Shown: positions 12,888-26,180 of the stretch, piece after piece
How the letters are laid out: every line of letters begins with the position of its first letter
Position numbering within the stretch: the stretch's first letter is position 1
Origin: Erodium maritimum
Lineage: Eukaryota > Streptophyta > Magnoliopsida > Geraniales > Geraniaceae
Length of the DNA stretch: 64,000 bases
Assembly: GCA_963921825.1 (NCBI GenBank)
Contig: OY997591.1
Coordinates: 41,561,825 to 41,625,824 of the forward strand
Direction: 5' to 3'
Translations under genes and position numbers: made by a program
The notes under the pieces: model-generated
Told to the model about the DNA's origin: nothing
Database searches by the model: none
What the model saw: the letters and a program-made list of their open reading frames with translations, nothing else

Positions 12888-14850
12888 ATTGGTATTAGAG
12901 CAGGTAACCCAATCGCAGAGGTGTGATCCTGAAGGAGAAAAATTATATGTGTGCACTATGGAGAGTTCAAGAGAAGGAGGTTTTGTTAATCGTCCACCTA
13001 TGCTTGATGGGACGAGTTATATTTATTGGAAAGCTAGAATGAGTGATTTCATAAAATCTTTGGATAGAAAAACCTAGAAGTCTGTGATCCATGGTTGGAC
13101 AGCGCCATAAAAAAGTGATGAGGAAGGAAAGCCTGCTGTTCCTAAACTAGAGAATGATTGGAGCACTACAGAAGATGATGATTCAATAGTTAATTCTCAT
13201 TCTCTAAATGCTATCTTCAATGGTGTCGATCAAAATGTATTCAAACCATGGTTGTAAAAGGCGCGCCTAGTCGGAAAAATCCCACCTACCGCGTCGATTT
13301 GGATGGGTCGGGCGGACCAAGGTAGCCGGCCGACTTTTAGTCGCTTGGGCGGCGGCAAGGCGGGTAAGGCAGGGCAAGGCGGGCGAGGCGAAGACAAGGC
13401 GACTATGCGTTCGACGTCTGAAACCCAGAATCAAAGATGCAAAGGCTTCACCATCGATGAGTTCTCAAAAATAACAAATTTGGATGAAGAGTAACTCTCA
13501 AAACTCATATCACTTTACTGATTAAAACAATTTAAGAGGGGAAGAGAACCAGACATGCAATCAACCATTGATTAAAAGAAAGGGACAAGATGAAAGAGAA
13601 TAAGTGAAAGAGAAGAAAATGGAAAGTCTTTATGTGTGGTCCGTCCATGTAGTTGTGTGAAAAGAAAAAAAAAAGATGAAAGAGAATAGAATGAGACAGA
13701 AAAAAAGTAATGAATGAACTTGGAAATGAAAGGTCTTGAAAATGAAAGGTCAATAAATATGGATAGGTTAGAATTAGAGTTGGATTTGATTGTAGGCGTG
13801 CAAATGCCAAAATATTAAATAATATTTTATTATTAGATGTGTTAACCATTTGCCAACATGTGTTAACCATTTGCAATTATCTTTTAGTTTATGTTAGTTT
13901 TTTTGGTTGTATGGTATTTTCCGGCTATTCGGGCATCAAGTTACTTTAATTTATAATATCTACCGTTCTATCTCAAAAAAAAAAAAAAATCTAAGTAGAA
14001 GGATTAAAATAGTGACATATCGTTAATCATATAATAATGATAATTTTATTGTCTTATATATTAAAAATTAATTTATTCTTAAATATTTGATTTTATACGT
14101 TTAATATATATTTAATAATAATTTAAAATGATCAAATCCGCCTAGGCCCCGACTAGTCCCCGCCTAGCATCTGGGGGTCCTCGTCGCCCAACTAGCGCCT
14201 AACGCCATTTACAATCATGGTTAAAACTAATCAACACTTGTATGAGTGCTAAGGAAGCCTGGGATATATTAACCATCGCTTTTAAAGGTACAACTGAAGT
14301 TAGATATCCGAGGCTGCAATATCTCACTACAAACTTTAAGGCCCCGACTGTGAAAGATGATGAGACCATCACTCAATTTCATGTCTATCTTAGAGATCTT
14401 GCAAATGAATCATTCTCCCTTAGGAAACCAATGTCAGATGAAATACTCGTTATGAAAACGCTGAGAGATGTCAAATCAAGGTTGAAGATGAAGATAACTG
14501 TCATAGATGATATGCATGACTTAAGTTCTCTCCGGTTTGATGAGCTCATGGGTTCACTCATGATGTTTGAGTTATCTCTTCAAGGTATGGACAAGGAACG
14601 CAAATGAATGACACTGAAAAGCTCTGCACAAAACCTTAAAGACCAAATAGGGCCAGTCTCAAAAGAAGAAATGAAGGAAGTTGTGGCTATGATGGTAAAG
14701 AAAATAATGAAACGTTTCAGTCGTATACCAAGACGTCATGCTAGTCAAGATGCCCGTCAAGATGTTCTTGACATCTCTTATCAGAGAAGACAGAAAAATT
14801 CAACTATATTCTCATCTTTTGGATACACTTTTGTCTAGAGGAAGAAGAAG
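12888..14850 (+). pseudogene. Primer site and gag remains of the SIRE-type Copia element
   Basis: After the primer site comes a Copia gag: a PPMLDGTSYIYWK segment near 12990-13030, then MSAKEAWDIL and the UBN2-type gag body at 14242-14607, and a basic stretch to about 14838. No pol follows; AT-rich sequence replaces it. The gag is split by an inverted-repeat DNA element at 13246-14222, and beyond that it is broken with a few interruptions. Confidence 0.75.
13246..14222. mobile_element. Non-autonomous DNA transposon with GC-rich inverted ends, inside gag
   Basis: The left end CCATGGTTGTAAAAGGCG and the inverted right end CCATGATTGTAAATGGCG form imperfect terminal repeats, continuing into CGCC/CTAG-rich tips. 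The interior is GC-rich at the left and AT-rich in the middle and right, with no transposase reading frame. The Copia gag reading resumes on the right (KLINTCMSAKEAWD) where it stopped on the left (DQNVFK), which shows this is an insertion. A target duplication is not clear (at most AAA), so I leave the superfamily open. Confidence 0.7.
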
Positions 14851-15314
14851 ATCACAGATGACTAGGTTTTTGGTACAAAAACATTAAGGAAATAATTAGA
14901 AAAGTTAAGAAAATCAGTAAAATAATTAATGAAATTTTGAATGAAAGTTAAGGAAATAATTAGGAAAATTATGGAAATGATTAAAAAATTATTGAATGAT
15001 ATAATTAAAGAGTTAGTGAGAATTAAAAAATAATTAATGAAAATTAATGAAAATAAATATTTTAATGAACATTTGAAAAGAACTAATAAAAATTAGAAAA
15101 TAAAAAATTTAAATTAATAAAATTTTCAAATAATTACTAATGAAAAGTATAGGAATCAAATTAAAATTTTAAAAAAGAATTAATAAAATTATTTTTCTTA
15201 ATGAAAATTAGAAACTAAATAAAAGTAAAATATATTTAATGAAAATTGATAAAGTAATTAGTGAAAAGTTTCATTGGAACAATAAAAATTAAAATTTACT
15301 AAAACTAAATAAAT
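14851..15314. other. AT-rich low-complexity spacer
   Basis: The stretch is dominated by degenerate variants of AATTAATGAAAATTA. I see no gene, terminal repeats or tandem unit of fixed period. It separates the truncated SIRE gag from the truncated left end of LINE-A. Confidence 0.6.
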
Positions 15315-16234
15315 TTGAAGGTTATTTGTTCGGGGGTGCCGAAGCAGTGGCTCCTTATAGGAGACTTTAATGGCATTTTGAAGCAGAAGGAGAAGCGAGG
15401 GGGTAATCGGTACCCATCTTCTCTTATCCAAGGGTTCCGGGGGGCGATGCGGGAGGCTCACGTTGCTGATGTCCCACTCCAGGGATACGGGTTTACGTGG
15501 CATAGTGGAAGCGAGCCGGAGACGCGAATGGCAGTGCAGCTTGACATGGCTCTTATGTCCCCCGAGCTGAAGCATATGTGACTCTGAGCGACGTGTGGAA
15601 CCAGTGGGATCTAGGCAATTCAGGTTTGAGAACATGTGGGCCGAAGATCCGGAGTGCGGCCAGATAATTCAGGCGTGGTGGGGTTCCCCTGGTGACAGGG
15701 ACATTGGCAGTAAAACAACGGACACAGGAGGGGCATTGGAGGTCTGGGGAAGGGAGGTTTATAATGCTTTAGCCAGGTAAATCTCTCGCTACGAGAAGGA
15801 TATGCTATGGTTGAATGGAAAAACTGATAGGACAAGTATCCGAAGACGTAGAGCTCTGCAGAAACTGTATGTGTCTGCCTTGGAGAAGAAAGGGGAATTC
15901 TGGAAGCAGAGAGCCAAACAACATTGGCTTACGGAGAGCGACCAGAATACAAAGTTCTTTTAGGCGTCGGCCTCTCAACGGAAAAATATCAACAAGGTAA
16001 CGAAATTGAAAGATGAAGCTGGGAACGTTCTCTCCTGGGATACGGGTTTAGGGGAACATATTCTAGACTTTTACAAAGAATTATCGAGGAAAACTCGGGG
16101 GGATGGGATAAACTTCCCTAGGTTCCGTCAATAAGTAACAGAGGAACAAAACAGGGCACTTATGAGTGAGGTGTGCTCTGAGGAAGTCCGCGAGGCAACT
16201 TTTTCAATGGGGCCGAACAAGTCATCGGGTCCGG
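15315..16234 (+). pseudogene. LINE-A part 1: end of endonuclease and start of RT region
   Basis: This is the left end of a plant L1-type ORF2. The APE endonuclease motif LLIGDFNGIL lies at about 15345-15380, followed by TWHSG, the linker segments PECGQIIQAWW and KQHWLTESDQNTKFF, and MGPNKSSGP just before the break at 16234. The N-terminal half of the endonuclease and all of ORF1 are absent, so this copy is 5'-truncated at about 15315. Stops and at least one frameshift occur (for example stops near 15579 and 15778). The reading is cut in mid-domain by an antisense Copia element and resumes at 24302 with the expected next residues (NGLNLFFYQRYW). It is not functional. Confidence 0.88.
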
Positions 16235-17922
16235 TGTTGGGTCTCGAGGTAGGGTTGGAGATGAACCAACTCGCAGCGGAAAATCAATGAAAACCAAGAG
16301 ACGATTAAAACCATGAAACAACTAACAAAGAATGGATTCACAAGAGAAAAATTCAGCACTAGTTCTTACCAAAACAAGAACACCGGTTAACGAATGATTG
16401 GCTTGAGTCTCCAAGACGCCTACGTATCCACATGGGAATCAAAGCCACGTAGTTCTTCTATTTGAGGACTCAAGAACACAAACATGGAGGTGGAAACTAG
16501 CCAAACCCGAAATGGTCATGGAAGAGGGAGAGAAAATGTGTTTCCTATTCTTGTCTTCTGTTTGTTATGTTGAAAAAAGATGACTTAAACATAACAAAAC
16601 CCATACTTGTCCAACTAAAGGCATGGGACAAGTATGGTGTCAAGTAAGGTGTAAATAGGACAAAGTATGGCAAGACAAGATTGGGTTAGGTGGTGAATCA
16701 CCAACACCTTAATCCTTGTCTTGCTTACTTAGTACTAATTAATCAAGACTTGATTAATTAGTTCCATGGGCCTTGGTTGCATGGGCCTTTCATGGGCCTC
16801 TTGGAACATGGCCCGTGGCCATTTCCAACGAGGTCCCATGATTCGCTCATCGCCTCCATGCCTTCCATACCGGAAATGTCCAACATTATCCGACGCGATC
16901 AATCCCAAGACTCCAAGCCTTGTCTCGATCCGTAAAGTCCTATTCACTTACGGGCACATGAACCAAAACCCAGTTTTGGTCATGTCCCGAGACAACTCCC
17001 TTTTGGCCATTCTCCATAAATGTGTGAAAGAGTTTCATCCTCCGGTGTGACCCTTAGGTTTATTCATGTCAATAGATCAACGTAAAATCCCATTTTACTT
17101 GATTCTATTTAAGTGGCAACTAACGAGACTTTAGTATTTCCTGACACTACATAACGAATCGACCCTGTCGATTCTAACCTTTCCGTCGTCCCTGTCATTA
17201 TCCTTTTATCTCCGATATCCTGATTGAGATAAGGCATAGAGCCGTCATCCTTATTATTCTCAATCACCATTCCTTGATATGTGAGATGACTGAAGATATG
17301 ATACCCAGTATCATGTGCATGGCCATGCTATTCTTCCAGTCACTCTCGATCAAGTGGCCGAGAACCGATATCTTTCCCATACCTTAGTATGAGGGATAAA
17401 TCCCTTAGCCGTCTTTCGTGTCACTCATGTACCCCGTCCCAAAGCCAATCCTGGCCGTTATGGAAGCCCTGTTACGGACAACGTTAGGCTCAGGTCAAAC
17501 TCAGTTGTTGACTACATAGCGATCACAAAGACTCCTTGGTCTAAGGATACATGACAAGCTACAACACTGAATATGTTCATGACTTAATCTATGGCACATA
17601 TTCAGGGCGGGTCGTCCAATATCATGTCCCACATGATATCTATGATCAGACTCCGGAATCCCATTCCAATGACTAACAGAACGTAAGCCATAAAGAGCCA
17701 TCTTTCATACTAGTCGCTTCTAGTGAAGCTTTGTTGACTAGGGACCCATCGAGTGTGATCTATCTCGATCTATGGTTCTATTCGCATGGTGGGCATAGAT
17801 CAGAGCACACATCGATATATTACTCCAACACATAAGTAATATAAAGCCGCTTTAATTTTATTGCTAACGATGATATATACATTTGGACATTTAGGATTGA
17901 ACTATGGGCACTAAGACTAACA
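16235..17922 (-). repeat. 3' LTR of Copia copy 2
   Basis: This is a full-length LTR (1,688 bp), TGTTGGGTCT...AGACTAACA on the plus strand. The family palindrome is at 16734-16762. The polypurine tract adjoins on the internal side. Confidence 0.92.
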
Positions 17923-17999
17923 ATCTCCCACTTGCCCTAGTTCCAATCTAAACTCCAATATGTCCCCATCGACTTTACATGTCTAACATGTTCAGGCAG

Positions 18000-20900
18000 T
18001 GGCACTGCCTTAGTCAAAGGGTTGGCTATGTTATCATCTGTTGCAATATCGGTTATCTTCACTTCACCTCAGTTCAGTATTTATCTGATGAGGTGGATAC
18101 GCCGCAGTACATGTTTGGATTTGTTATACGATCTAGGCTTTTAGCTTGCGCAATGGCCCTTGTGTTGTCGCAAGATGGATTCACCGGGCTGGATGGGTTT
18201 TTAATTACACCCAGCCCTGCCATGAATTTCCAAATCCACATAGCCTCCTTAGCTGCCTCTGCAGCATACATGTACTTGGCCTCTGTCGTAGATTCGGCAA
18301 TGATATCTTGCTTTACGCTCTCCCAGCTAAAGCTCTGCCATTCAGCGTAAACACATATCCTGATTGACTTCTAAAGTCATCTGGATTTGTCTTGGAAAAC
18401 TAGCGTCTACTCATCCTTCGACGACTAGTTCAGCATCATCTTTCCCCCGGGTTAGAATGATGTCTACTGGTACAACATAAGGCTTACGAGACGTCTGGTC
18501 TCACACATGTCATGGCATATATGATCGATCCTGCCCCCAGGCGCATAGGATTCTCATCATCCTTTTTAGCTCATCAGGTGTCTTAGGACACTGAGTCTTG
18601 CTGAGATGAATGCCATGACTAGTGGGTAAGAGTCCTTTCTTTGAATCGAGCATTAAGAACCTACTCAATGCCTTGTTCACATAGGTTCCCTAACTTAAAT
18701 CCAAGACCCTCTTGGTGCGATCTCTACATATCTTAATCCTTAAGATATGAGAAGCATCACCTAAGTCCTTTATTGAAAAACACTTCCTCAACCAAGCTTT
18801 AGTCTCGTGCAAGGTTGGGATGTCGTTTTCAATGAGAACCAGAAAGGTAATATTGCTCCCACTAGCCTTCTTATAAACGCAAGATTCATCCTCGTTCTTG
18901 ATTAAGCCAAATCAAATTACAGCTTCATCAAAACGAAGGATCCAACTCCGAGAAGTTCGTTTCAATCCATAAATGGATTTCAACAACTTATAAATCTTTC
19001 CTTTATTCTTCGGATCGTCAAAACCTTTGGGCCGAGACATACAAACGTACTCAGTCAAATTTCCATTGAGGAAAGCAGTTTTGACATCCACTTGCCATAT
19101 CTCGTAATTATGATACGCAGTTATGTCAAGAAGAATTTGGATCGATTTTGACCATAGCCACTAAGGAGAAGGTTTCCTCATAGTCAATCCATTGGATCTG
19201 CCTATAACCTTTTGCCACCAGTTGAGCTTTGTAGGTCAGAGGGTTGCCGTCCATGTCCATCTTCACCTTGAAGATCCATTTGCATCCTATGGTCCTCACA
19301 CCATTGATGGGATCAACCGGTTCCCAGACTCGGTTGTCCGACATGGATTGCATTTCCTCCCTCATGGCTCCCAGCCATAACTCGGAGTTGGGCCCATCCA
19401 CGACTTCCTGAAAGGTGGCTGGATCATCGTGATCCACCATGACTTCATTGTCACCTCCGGATACCATATCTTGGAGGTGGAAGATTGATCCTTTCAAATC
19501 GCCTTGGACCTTCCGGAATTGTAACACGAATTGGTTCTTACTCTACGACAATCTCTGGCTCCTTTCTACTGGGTTGCCAATTGGTTTAGACAGATCTGTA
19601 CCATCCTGAATTTCTTCGAGATGCACAGTCCTCCCAATGACGTCTTTGGAAACAAAACTCCTTTTCCATAAAGACCCCACCCCATGCAACGAACACCATG
19701 TTCTCACTGGGATTGTAGAAGTAGTATCCCCTTGTTGCTTTGGGATACCACACGAAGGTGCATATCTCAGATCTTGGTTCGAGCTTAGTCGAAACCAAAT
19801 GTTTCACATAAGCCTCGCAACCACAAATCTTTAGGAAGGACAAAGAGGGCATCATCCCATTCCATTTTTAAAATGGTGTCCCTTCCACACCCTTGTCGAA
19901 GCCCGATTCACTATGAATGCGGTCGTCTCTAGAGCATAACCCCTGAAAGAGATTGGGAGATCAGTCCAACTAATCATGGAACGGACCATTGTCTAACAAT
20001 GTCCGATTTCTCCGTTTGGCTACACCTTTCAACTACAGTGTCCCAGGAGGAGTCCATTCCAAAAGGATCCCATTCTATTTTAGATGATCTAATAACTCTG
20101 TGGTCAAGTATTTTCCACCTCGATCCAATCGAAGTGCCTTAATACCTTTGTCGAGCTGGTTTTCTACTTTAGTCTTAAACTCTTTGAATTTATCAAAAGC
20201 TTCAGACTTATGTCTCAGCGAATAGACATAACCATATTTACTGTAATCATAAGTAAATGTGATAAAGTAGCTAAAACCCCTCCTGGCAAGTGAACTTATT
20301 GGTCTACACACATTCGAGTGTATCAGCCCCAATAATTCACCCGACCTTTCATCGCGATCGATAAAATGGCACTTTAGTCATTTTACCCATCAAACAAACC
20401 TTGCACCTATCGATCGAATGGAACTCCAATGAACCTGAAAGTTCGCACTTCTGAAGTGCTGATAGGTGCTTCTTGTTTATGCGACCTAAATGACAGTGCC
20501 ATAACAGAGTTAGGTTTAAATTGTTGGATTTAGACCTCTTGGTATTAACGGAATATATAGAACTTGAGGCATTGTTACCCATATCTAATATGTACAATCC
20601 TCCAACCAAGTCAGTACTGGTATAAAACATATCATTGCATAGAACATTGAAAACTCCATTTCCAATATTAACATTATATCCGTCCTTGTCAAACATGGAT
20701 ACAGATATAATATTCCTACTAAAAGTAGGTATGCAATATACATTATACAATACTAAGACAAGGCCTCTTGGCAAAGCAAGACTCATGGATTCTACAGCAG
20801 TTGCCACAACTCTGAGGTCCACTTCGTGCTTTCCAGACCTCTCCTACTTTCAGCCACCATATATAAGTGCATGTGTGAGATTCAGTCCTGGTATCTAATA

Positions 20901-21451
20901 CCCATGAATCTTTGGAAGTAGAGAGATGTAGTTCTATAGAGTTAATACCGGATGAAGGCACGGTCCCACCGCCCTTCCTTAGATCATCCAGGTTTCCTGA
21001 TGAAGGTGCAGTCCTACTGCCCTTCTTCAGATCATCCACGCTATTTGATGAAGGCGCAGTCCCACTGCCCTTCTTCAGATCAGCCGTGAACTTCCTGTAA
21101 TCCCAGTTCCAATGACCAGGCTATTGGCAGTAGAAGAAGACATTCTCATGTGTCTCATCTTTCCTGCCAAGTGCGCATGGGCCCCGCCCTTGCCACTTCC
21201 AATTCCCTTGTTGACCATCAGAATATCCTTGGATCCCAGATCCCTGATATATTCTTCTCAGCAATTAATGACACTTCATGTAACTCTGATATGGTCTTAG
21301 AGACAGCCTTGTCATGGACATATTCTTTGCGTTCAGACTTGAGGACTATCCTCAAAATTCTGTACCAGTCCAAATAGTTTGTCCCATTTAGCTTGACCCT
21401 GTCAAGAATGGTTTTTAATGACAAACTATTAATGTTCGCTGAATTTTCCAT
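18000..21451 (-). pseudogene. gag-pol remains of Copia copy 2
   Basis: Reading leftwards from 21451: gag start (NINSLSLKTILDRVKLNGT), a run of three 16-residue repeats at ~20948-21092, a protease-region stretch, integrase core ~20075-20822, the HLVSTKLEP segment ~19790, RT ~18600-19530 (KWIFKVK), and RNase H/C-terminus ~18074-18440 (EAAKEAMWIWKF). It is broken and cannot give a full polyprotein. Confidence 0.87.
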
Positions 21452-23007
21452 TTGATCTACAACAGATAAAATTCAATCAGTAAACTGAATAAATTTTATG
21501 AAGATCAAGCTTAAACACCAACAATCGATTCTAAACCTTTAGAATCTGAAACCAAGATCCTTGATTCACTCGATTAAGCTGAACTAATGCTCACCACATA
21601 ATCGAGCTATGTAGGTAGGACTCCATCCAATCACATCCAATGTGACTCTTGGCTAGGGTATGTACTTATGTACACGACTTACCCTATCTGTTACCCTAGC
21701 TCAACCTCAGGCTGAGAATCGTAGTCGGGTCCACCAATTCTCAACTATGGCTCGTCACTATGTAGGTGCTCTACTGATGCGCACGACACCCACATATGTT
21801 GTCCAAACCTACTACCCCGCTTTCAAATGGATGCTCCGCTAATGCGCACGACACCCATAGGACAGGGAGGTAGTAAGCTGTTGATGATTGGGAGGTATCG
21901 GACATGACCCGCTTTTACTTGTCCAGTTGTGTTCAAAACTTTGGCACATCCTAGATGCGATGAGCACATCAACTACATTCCAAATGCAATGATGCCTCAA
22001 ATTACATCCAATATAATTCTTCCTTTGAACCCTTCAACTACATCCAATGCAATGACGGTTCTAAGGGTTCACACACAAGGATTAAAATTCCAATTTTATC
22101 TTTGCATGTGAGGTGATATGCTCGGTAAATAAAGTTAAGCATGCAATTCTAAAACACATAGAATTAATCATGCATAAACTAAACCAAGCATAAAGCGATA
22201 AATGTGCACATAATAGCCCCCTAAACTAACTCCCACTAGCTTCTTGAGCTCCACCGACTCCAAGCCGATGCCAACACCCGAAAAGCCACCAAATGACCTT
22301 TTCGCCCTTTCTTCGTCTTGAGTAAAATATTAAAATTTAATACACGACTCGCAGGTCGGGAATAAATAAATATTACAAACAAGTGGTTCGACGACCACAC
22401 CTTGAAAAAATAATTACACGCTAACTCTAACGGCTCGCAGGCCGTGAAAAGCGATAAATAATTAAATCGAGCTCGGGGATATTATGTACACCATGCCAAC
22501 ATCACATCACACATCGTGTTATCAAACAAGCATGTTATCAAACATCATGTGATTTTCCAGTTTTAATCAATAGCCAAGTTTTGAAAATTTTTGATGCTCG
22601 GTTTATCGAAACCGTTCAAAAATGAAACTTTTGAACATTTGATCTTCGAGTTTGTCATGACGGTTCCAAAATCGTCATAACTAACAATAAGGTTTAGCAT
22701 TGGCATATCAACCATCCAATGGTCATGCTTAGCCTAGCTCCGTCCAACGGAGCCCCGTTCGGTCTCGGTTTCGGCTCCCCGAGAGTCCCGCTCCCGAGAT
22801 CCGAAAAATCAAATCTTTTTCAAAATTTCCAGACTTGAAATAATTTGCAAAAATTCATTTTACATGTATTAAATCCATAAACAATAATTTAAAACATGTT
22901 ATCAAACAATTTAGCAAAACAACATGCCAAAAACGAAACTTTCAAGTAAAACCGAAACTTTGAACATCGTCTTGTGAATCCCGAAGGTAGCACGGCTCTG
23001 ATACCAC
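21452..23007 (-). other. Leader and primer-binding site of Copia copy 2
   Basis: This is the counterpart of the leaders at 566-2102 and 27867-29422. The primer site reads TGGTATCAGAG on the minus strand beside the LTR at 23008. No supported gene lies inside. Confidence 0.8.
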
Positions 23008-24301
23008 TGTTGGGTCTCGAGGTAGGGTTGGAGATGAACCAACTCGCAGCGGAAAATCAATGAAAACCAAGAGACGATTAAAACCATGAAACAACTAACA
23101 AAGAATGGATTCACAAGAGAAAAATTCAGCACTAGTTCTTACCAAAACAAGAACACCGGTTGACGAATGATTGGCTTGAGTCTCCAAGACGCCTACGTAT
23201 CCACATGGGAATCAAAGCCACGCCTACGTATCCTCCATTCCTTCCATACCGGAAATGTCCAACATTATCCGACGCGATCAATCCCAAGACTCAAATCCTT
23301 GTCTCGATCCGTAAAGTCCTATTCACTTACGGGCACATGACCCAAAACCCAGTTTTGGTCATGTCCCGAGACAACTCCCTTTTGGCCATTCTCCATAAAT
23401 GTGTGAATGAGTTTCATCCTCCGGTGTGACCCTTAGGTTTATGCATGTCAATAGATCAACGTAAAATCCCATTTTACTTGATCCTATTTAAGTGGCAACT
23501 AACGAGACTTTAGTATTTCCTGACACTACATAACGAATCGACCCTGTCGATTCTAACCTTTCCGTCGTCCCTGTCATTATCCTTTTATCTCCGATATCCT
23601 GATTGAGATAAGGCATAGAGCCGTCATCCTTATTATTCTCAATCACCATTCCTTGATATGTGAGATGACTGAAGATATGATACCCAGTATCATGTGCATG
23701 GCCATGCTATTCTTCCAGTCACTCTCGATCAAGTGGCTGAGAACCGATATCTTTCCCATACCTTAGTATGAGGGATAAATCCCTTAGCCGTCTTTCGTGT
23801 CACTCATGTACCCCGTCCCAAAGCCAATCCTGGCCGTTATGGAAGCCCTGTTACGGACAACGTTAGGCTCAGGTCAAACTCAGTTGTTGACTACATAGCG
23901 ATCACAAAGACTCCTTGGTCTAAGGATACATGACAAGCTACAACACTGAATATGTTCATGACTTAATCTATGGCACATATTCAGGGCGGGTCGTCCAATA
24001 TCATGTCCCACATGATATCTATGATCAGACTCCGGAATCCCATTCCAATGACTAACAGAACGTAAGCCATAAAGAGCCATCTTTCATACTAGTCGCTTCT
24101 AGTGAAGCTTTGTTGACTAGGGACCCATCGAGTGTGATCTATCTCGATCTATGGTTCTATTCGCATGGTGGGCATAGATCAGAGCACACATCGATATATT
24201 ACTCCAACACATAAGTAATATAAAGCCGCTTTAATTTTATTGCTAACGATGATATATACATTTGGACATTTAGGATTGAACTACGGGCACTAAGACTAAC
24301 A
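23008..24301 (-). repeat. 5' LTR of Copia copy 2
   Basis: The LTR starts TGTTGGGTCT and ends AGACTAACA on the plus strand, flanked internally by the primer site. It is 1,294 bp, shorter than its partner, but matches it closely elsewhere. Confidence 0.9.
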
Positions 24302-26180
24302 TCCGAATGGGCTTAATTTGTTCTTTTATCAAAGGTATTGGGGCACGGTGGGTGAGGATGTTACTAGATGGGTCCGAAGGTTTTTTGCGGGTGATGAGAT
24401 ATCAAGGGACCTAAATAGGAAAACACTTGTCCTGATCCCGAAAGTGGAGTGCCCAATGTCCCTCAAAGACCTGAGGCCTATAGCACTATGCAATGTGATT
24501 TTTAAAATCGTTTCGAAGGTGGCGGCGAATCGGTTAAAAGGTTTACTGGATGGGCTAATTTCGGCGCCCCAAGGGGCTTTTATCCCGGGACGAGCGATCC
24601 AGGATAACATTATACTATTATTCGAAACCCTACATTACCTGAAGAGTAAGAGGCAGGGCAAGGAGGGGTGGGTGACTTTGAAGCTGGATGTGAGAAAAGT
24701 TTATGACAGAGTGGAGTGGGGATTCCTGTGGGACATGATGCGGGGGTTCGGTCTAGGGGAGGACTGGATAGATCTCATTCGCAGATGTACGTACTCGGTC
24801 ACGTACAATATTGTGGCTGGTGGGCAACATGCAGGTTTTGTCCAACCAGAGAGGGGTATTAGACAAGGAGATCCACTATCCCCATATCTCTTTCTGTTCT
24901 GTATGGAAGGGTTCTCGAGATTACTCCAAGGTGCAGAAGGGGCGGGGGGATATACATGGGGTTCGTGTAACCCCCAGAGCCCCATCGCTAAACCATTTGT
25001 TCTTTGCAGATGATTGCTATGTGTATTGCAAGGCGACCCCACTGGAGATGGGTCGGGTAAAGGGGTATCTTCGTATGTTTGAGGAGGCTTCAGGTCAGGT
25101 TGTAGACCAACTTAAATCATCGTTGTTCTTTAGTACCAACACATCAGCCACGCGTAGGGAGGAGGGAGTCCGCATACTGGGAATACCGGAGCTGTTGCAA
25201 CCGTCCCCCTATCTGGGGATTCCGAACATGATGGGACGGAGCAAAAAGCAGGGCCTCCAATATATTCTGAACAGAGTACTGAGACGAATCCGTAGATGGG
25301 ATGGCAAGCTTCTCAATGGGGCAGGGAAGGAAGTTCTAGTCAAATCTGTTCTGCAAGCAATCCCTACATACAGGATGAGTGTTATGCGTCTGCCGCAGGG
25401 TCTTCTAGACAAAATGAATGTGGCACTGGCTCGCTTCTTGTGGAAATCGGCCGGGGTGGATGTAAAAGGTGTCATTTGGCAATCATGGACGACTATGTCA
25501 CGACCGAAGGAGGAGGGTGCACTCTGGTTGAAGAATATGTATGATTTTAACACAGCTCTGCTGGGCAAACAAATGTGGAGACTCATGATGGATGAATCTA
25601 GTTTGGTGGAAAGGGTGTTGAAAGCCCGGTACTACCCAGAGTCCTCGGTCTTGGATGCGGTACGGAAACCAAATCACAGTTATGTTTGGCAGAGTCTTCT
25701 ATCAGCCCGAGATTTGGTCAAGGGAGGGGCTCAGAGATCGATTGGACCAGGGACATCCACGATGATTGGGAACCAACCGTGGTTGGCAGGGGTCGAGGCA
25801 TGGGTACGGTCAACTCGGCCGGATTTGGCCACCAGACCAATTTCAGATATTATGGTGCTTAATGAAAGGAGGTGGGATATAGCCAAGATACAACAAATGT
25901 TTGACGTAGATGATCAACGAGCGATTCTGGCCATCCCGATAAGCATGTTAGCTCTATCAGATTCCTGGTATTTGGGCCAGTATACGGTGAAGGCGGCATA
26001 TGGATTGTGTCAGCAGGAGCAGGCCAATTTCCAGCCTCAGACAGACAATTAGACAAGGATTTGGAAGCTGGAGGTGCTCCCTAAGGTGAGGACGTTCCTG
26101 TGGACAACGTGCTCAGGATGCCTCCAGGTCGCAGTCAAACTTAGGAGAAAACATGTGGCAATGGAGGCGGTGTGTCCGGT
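24302..26180 (+). pseudogene. LINE-A part 2: reverse transcriptase core
   Basis: This encodes the fingers and palm of a plant L1 reverse transcriptase: RPIALCNVIFKIVSK (~24475), PGRAIQDNI (~24590), motif A LKLDVRKVYDRVEW (~24680), GIRQGDPLSPYLF (~24855), and the catalytic FFADDCYVY (~25000), then thumb and connection (GGAGKEVLVKSVLQAIPTY, ~25315) and the start of the zinc-binding tail (EAVCPV, ~26165). Both catalytic aspartates of FADD are kept. A frameshift lies near 24940 beside a G-run, and an in-frame TAG is at 26050-26052. The sequence is then cut by a Copia element whose 5-bp duplication CCGGT sits at 26176-26180. Confidence 0.92.

Larger units (their letters stand above)
16235..24301 (-). 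mobile_element. Copia family A copy 2, antisense, inserted in LINE-A
   Basis: The element has both LTRs (3' LTR 16235-17922, 5' LTR 23008-24301), polypurine tract just right of 17922 (GGGCAAGTGGGAGAT on the minus strand), RNase H, RT, integrase, protease and gag in that plus-strand order, leader, and primer site at ~22997-23007. The flanks are TCCGG (16230-16234) and TCCGA (24302-24306), a 5-bp duplication with one difference. The internal region is broken, with roughly ten interruptions. It interrupts LINE-A between two adjacent RT residues. Confidence 0.92.

Noticed and set aside
13532-13876. 114-codon Phe/Leu/Ser-rich minus-strand frame
   Set aside because: It arises from A-rich DNA in the core of a non-autonomous inverted-repeat element; low complexity with no motif.
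16766-17050. Recurrent ~90-codon frame on the other strand of the LTR (MGLGCMGLSWASWN)
   Set aside because: Also a by-product of LTR repetition; it is damaged differently in each copy and overlaps non-coding LTR structure.
16230-26180. CCGG at both Copia insertion sites in LINE-A as a target preference
   Set aside because: Only two sites; the other family-A duplications (CATGA, TGTTT) lack it.
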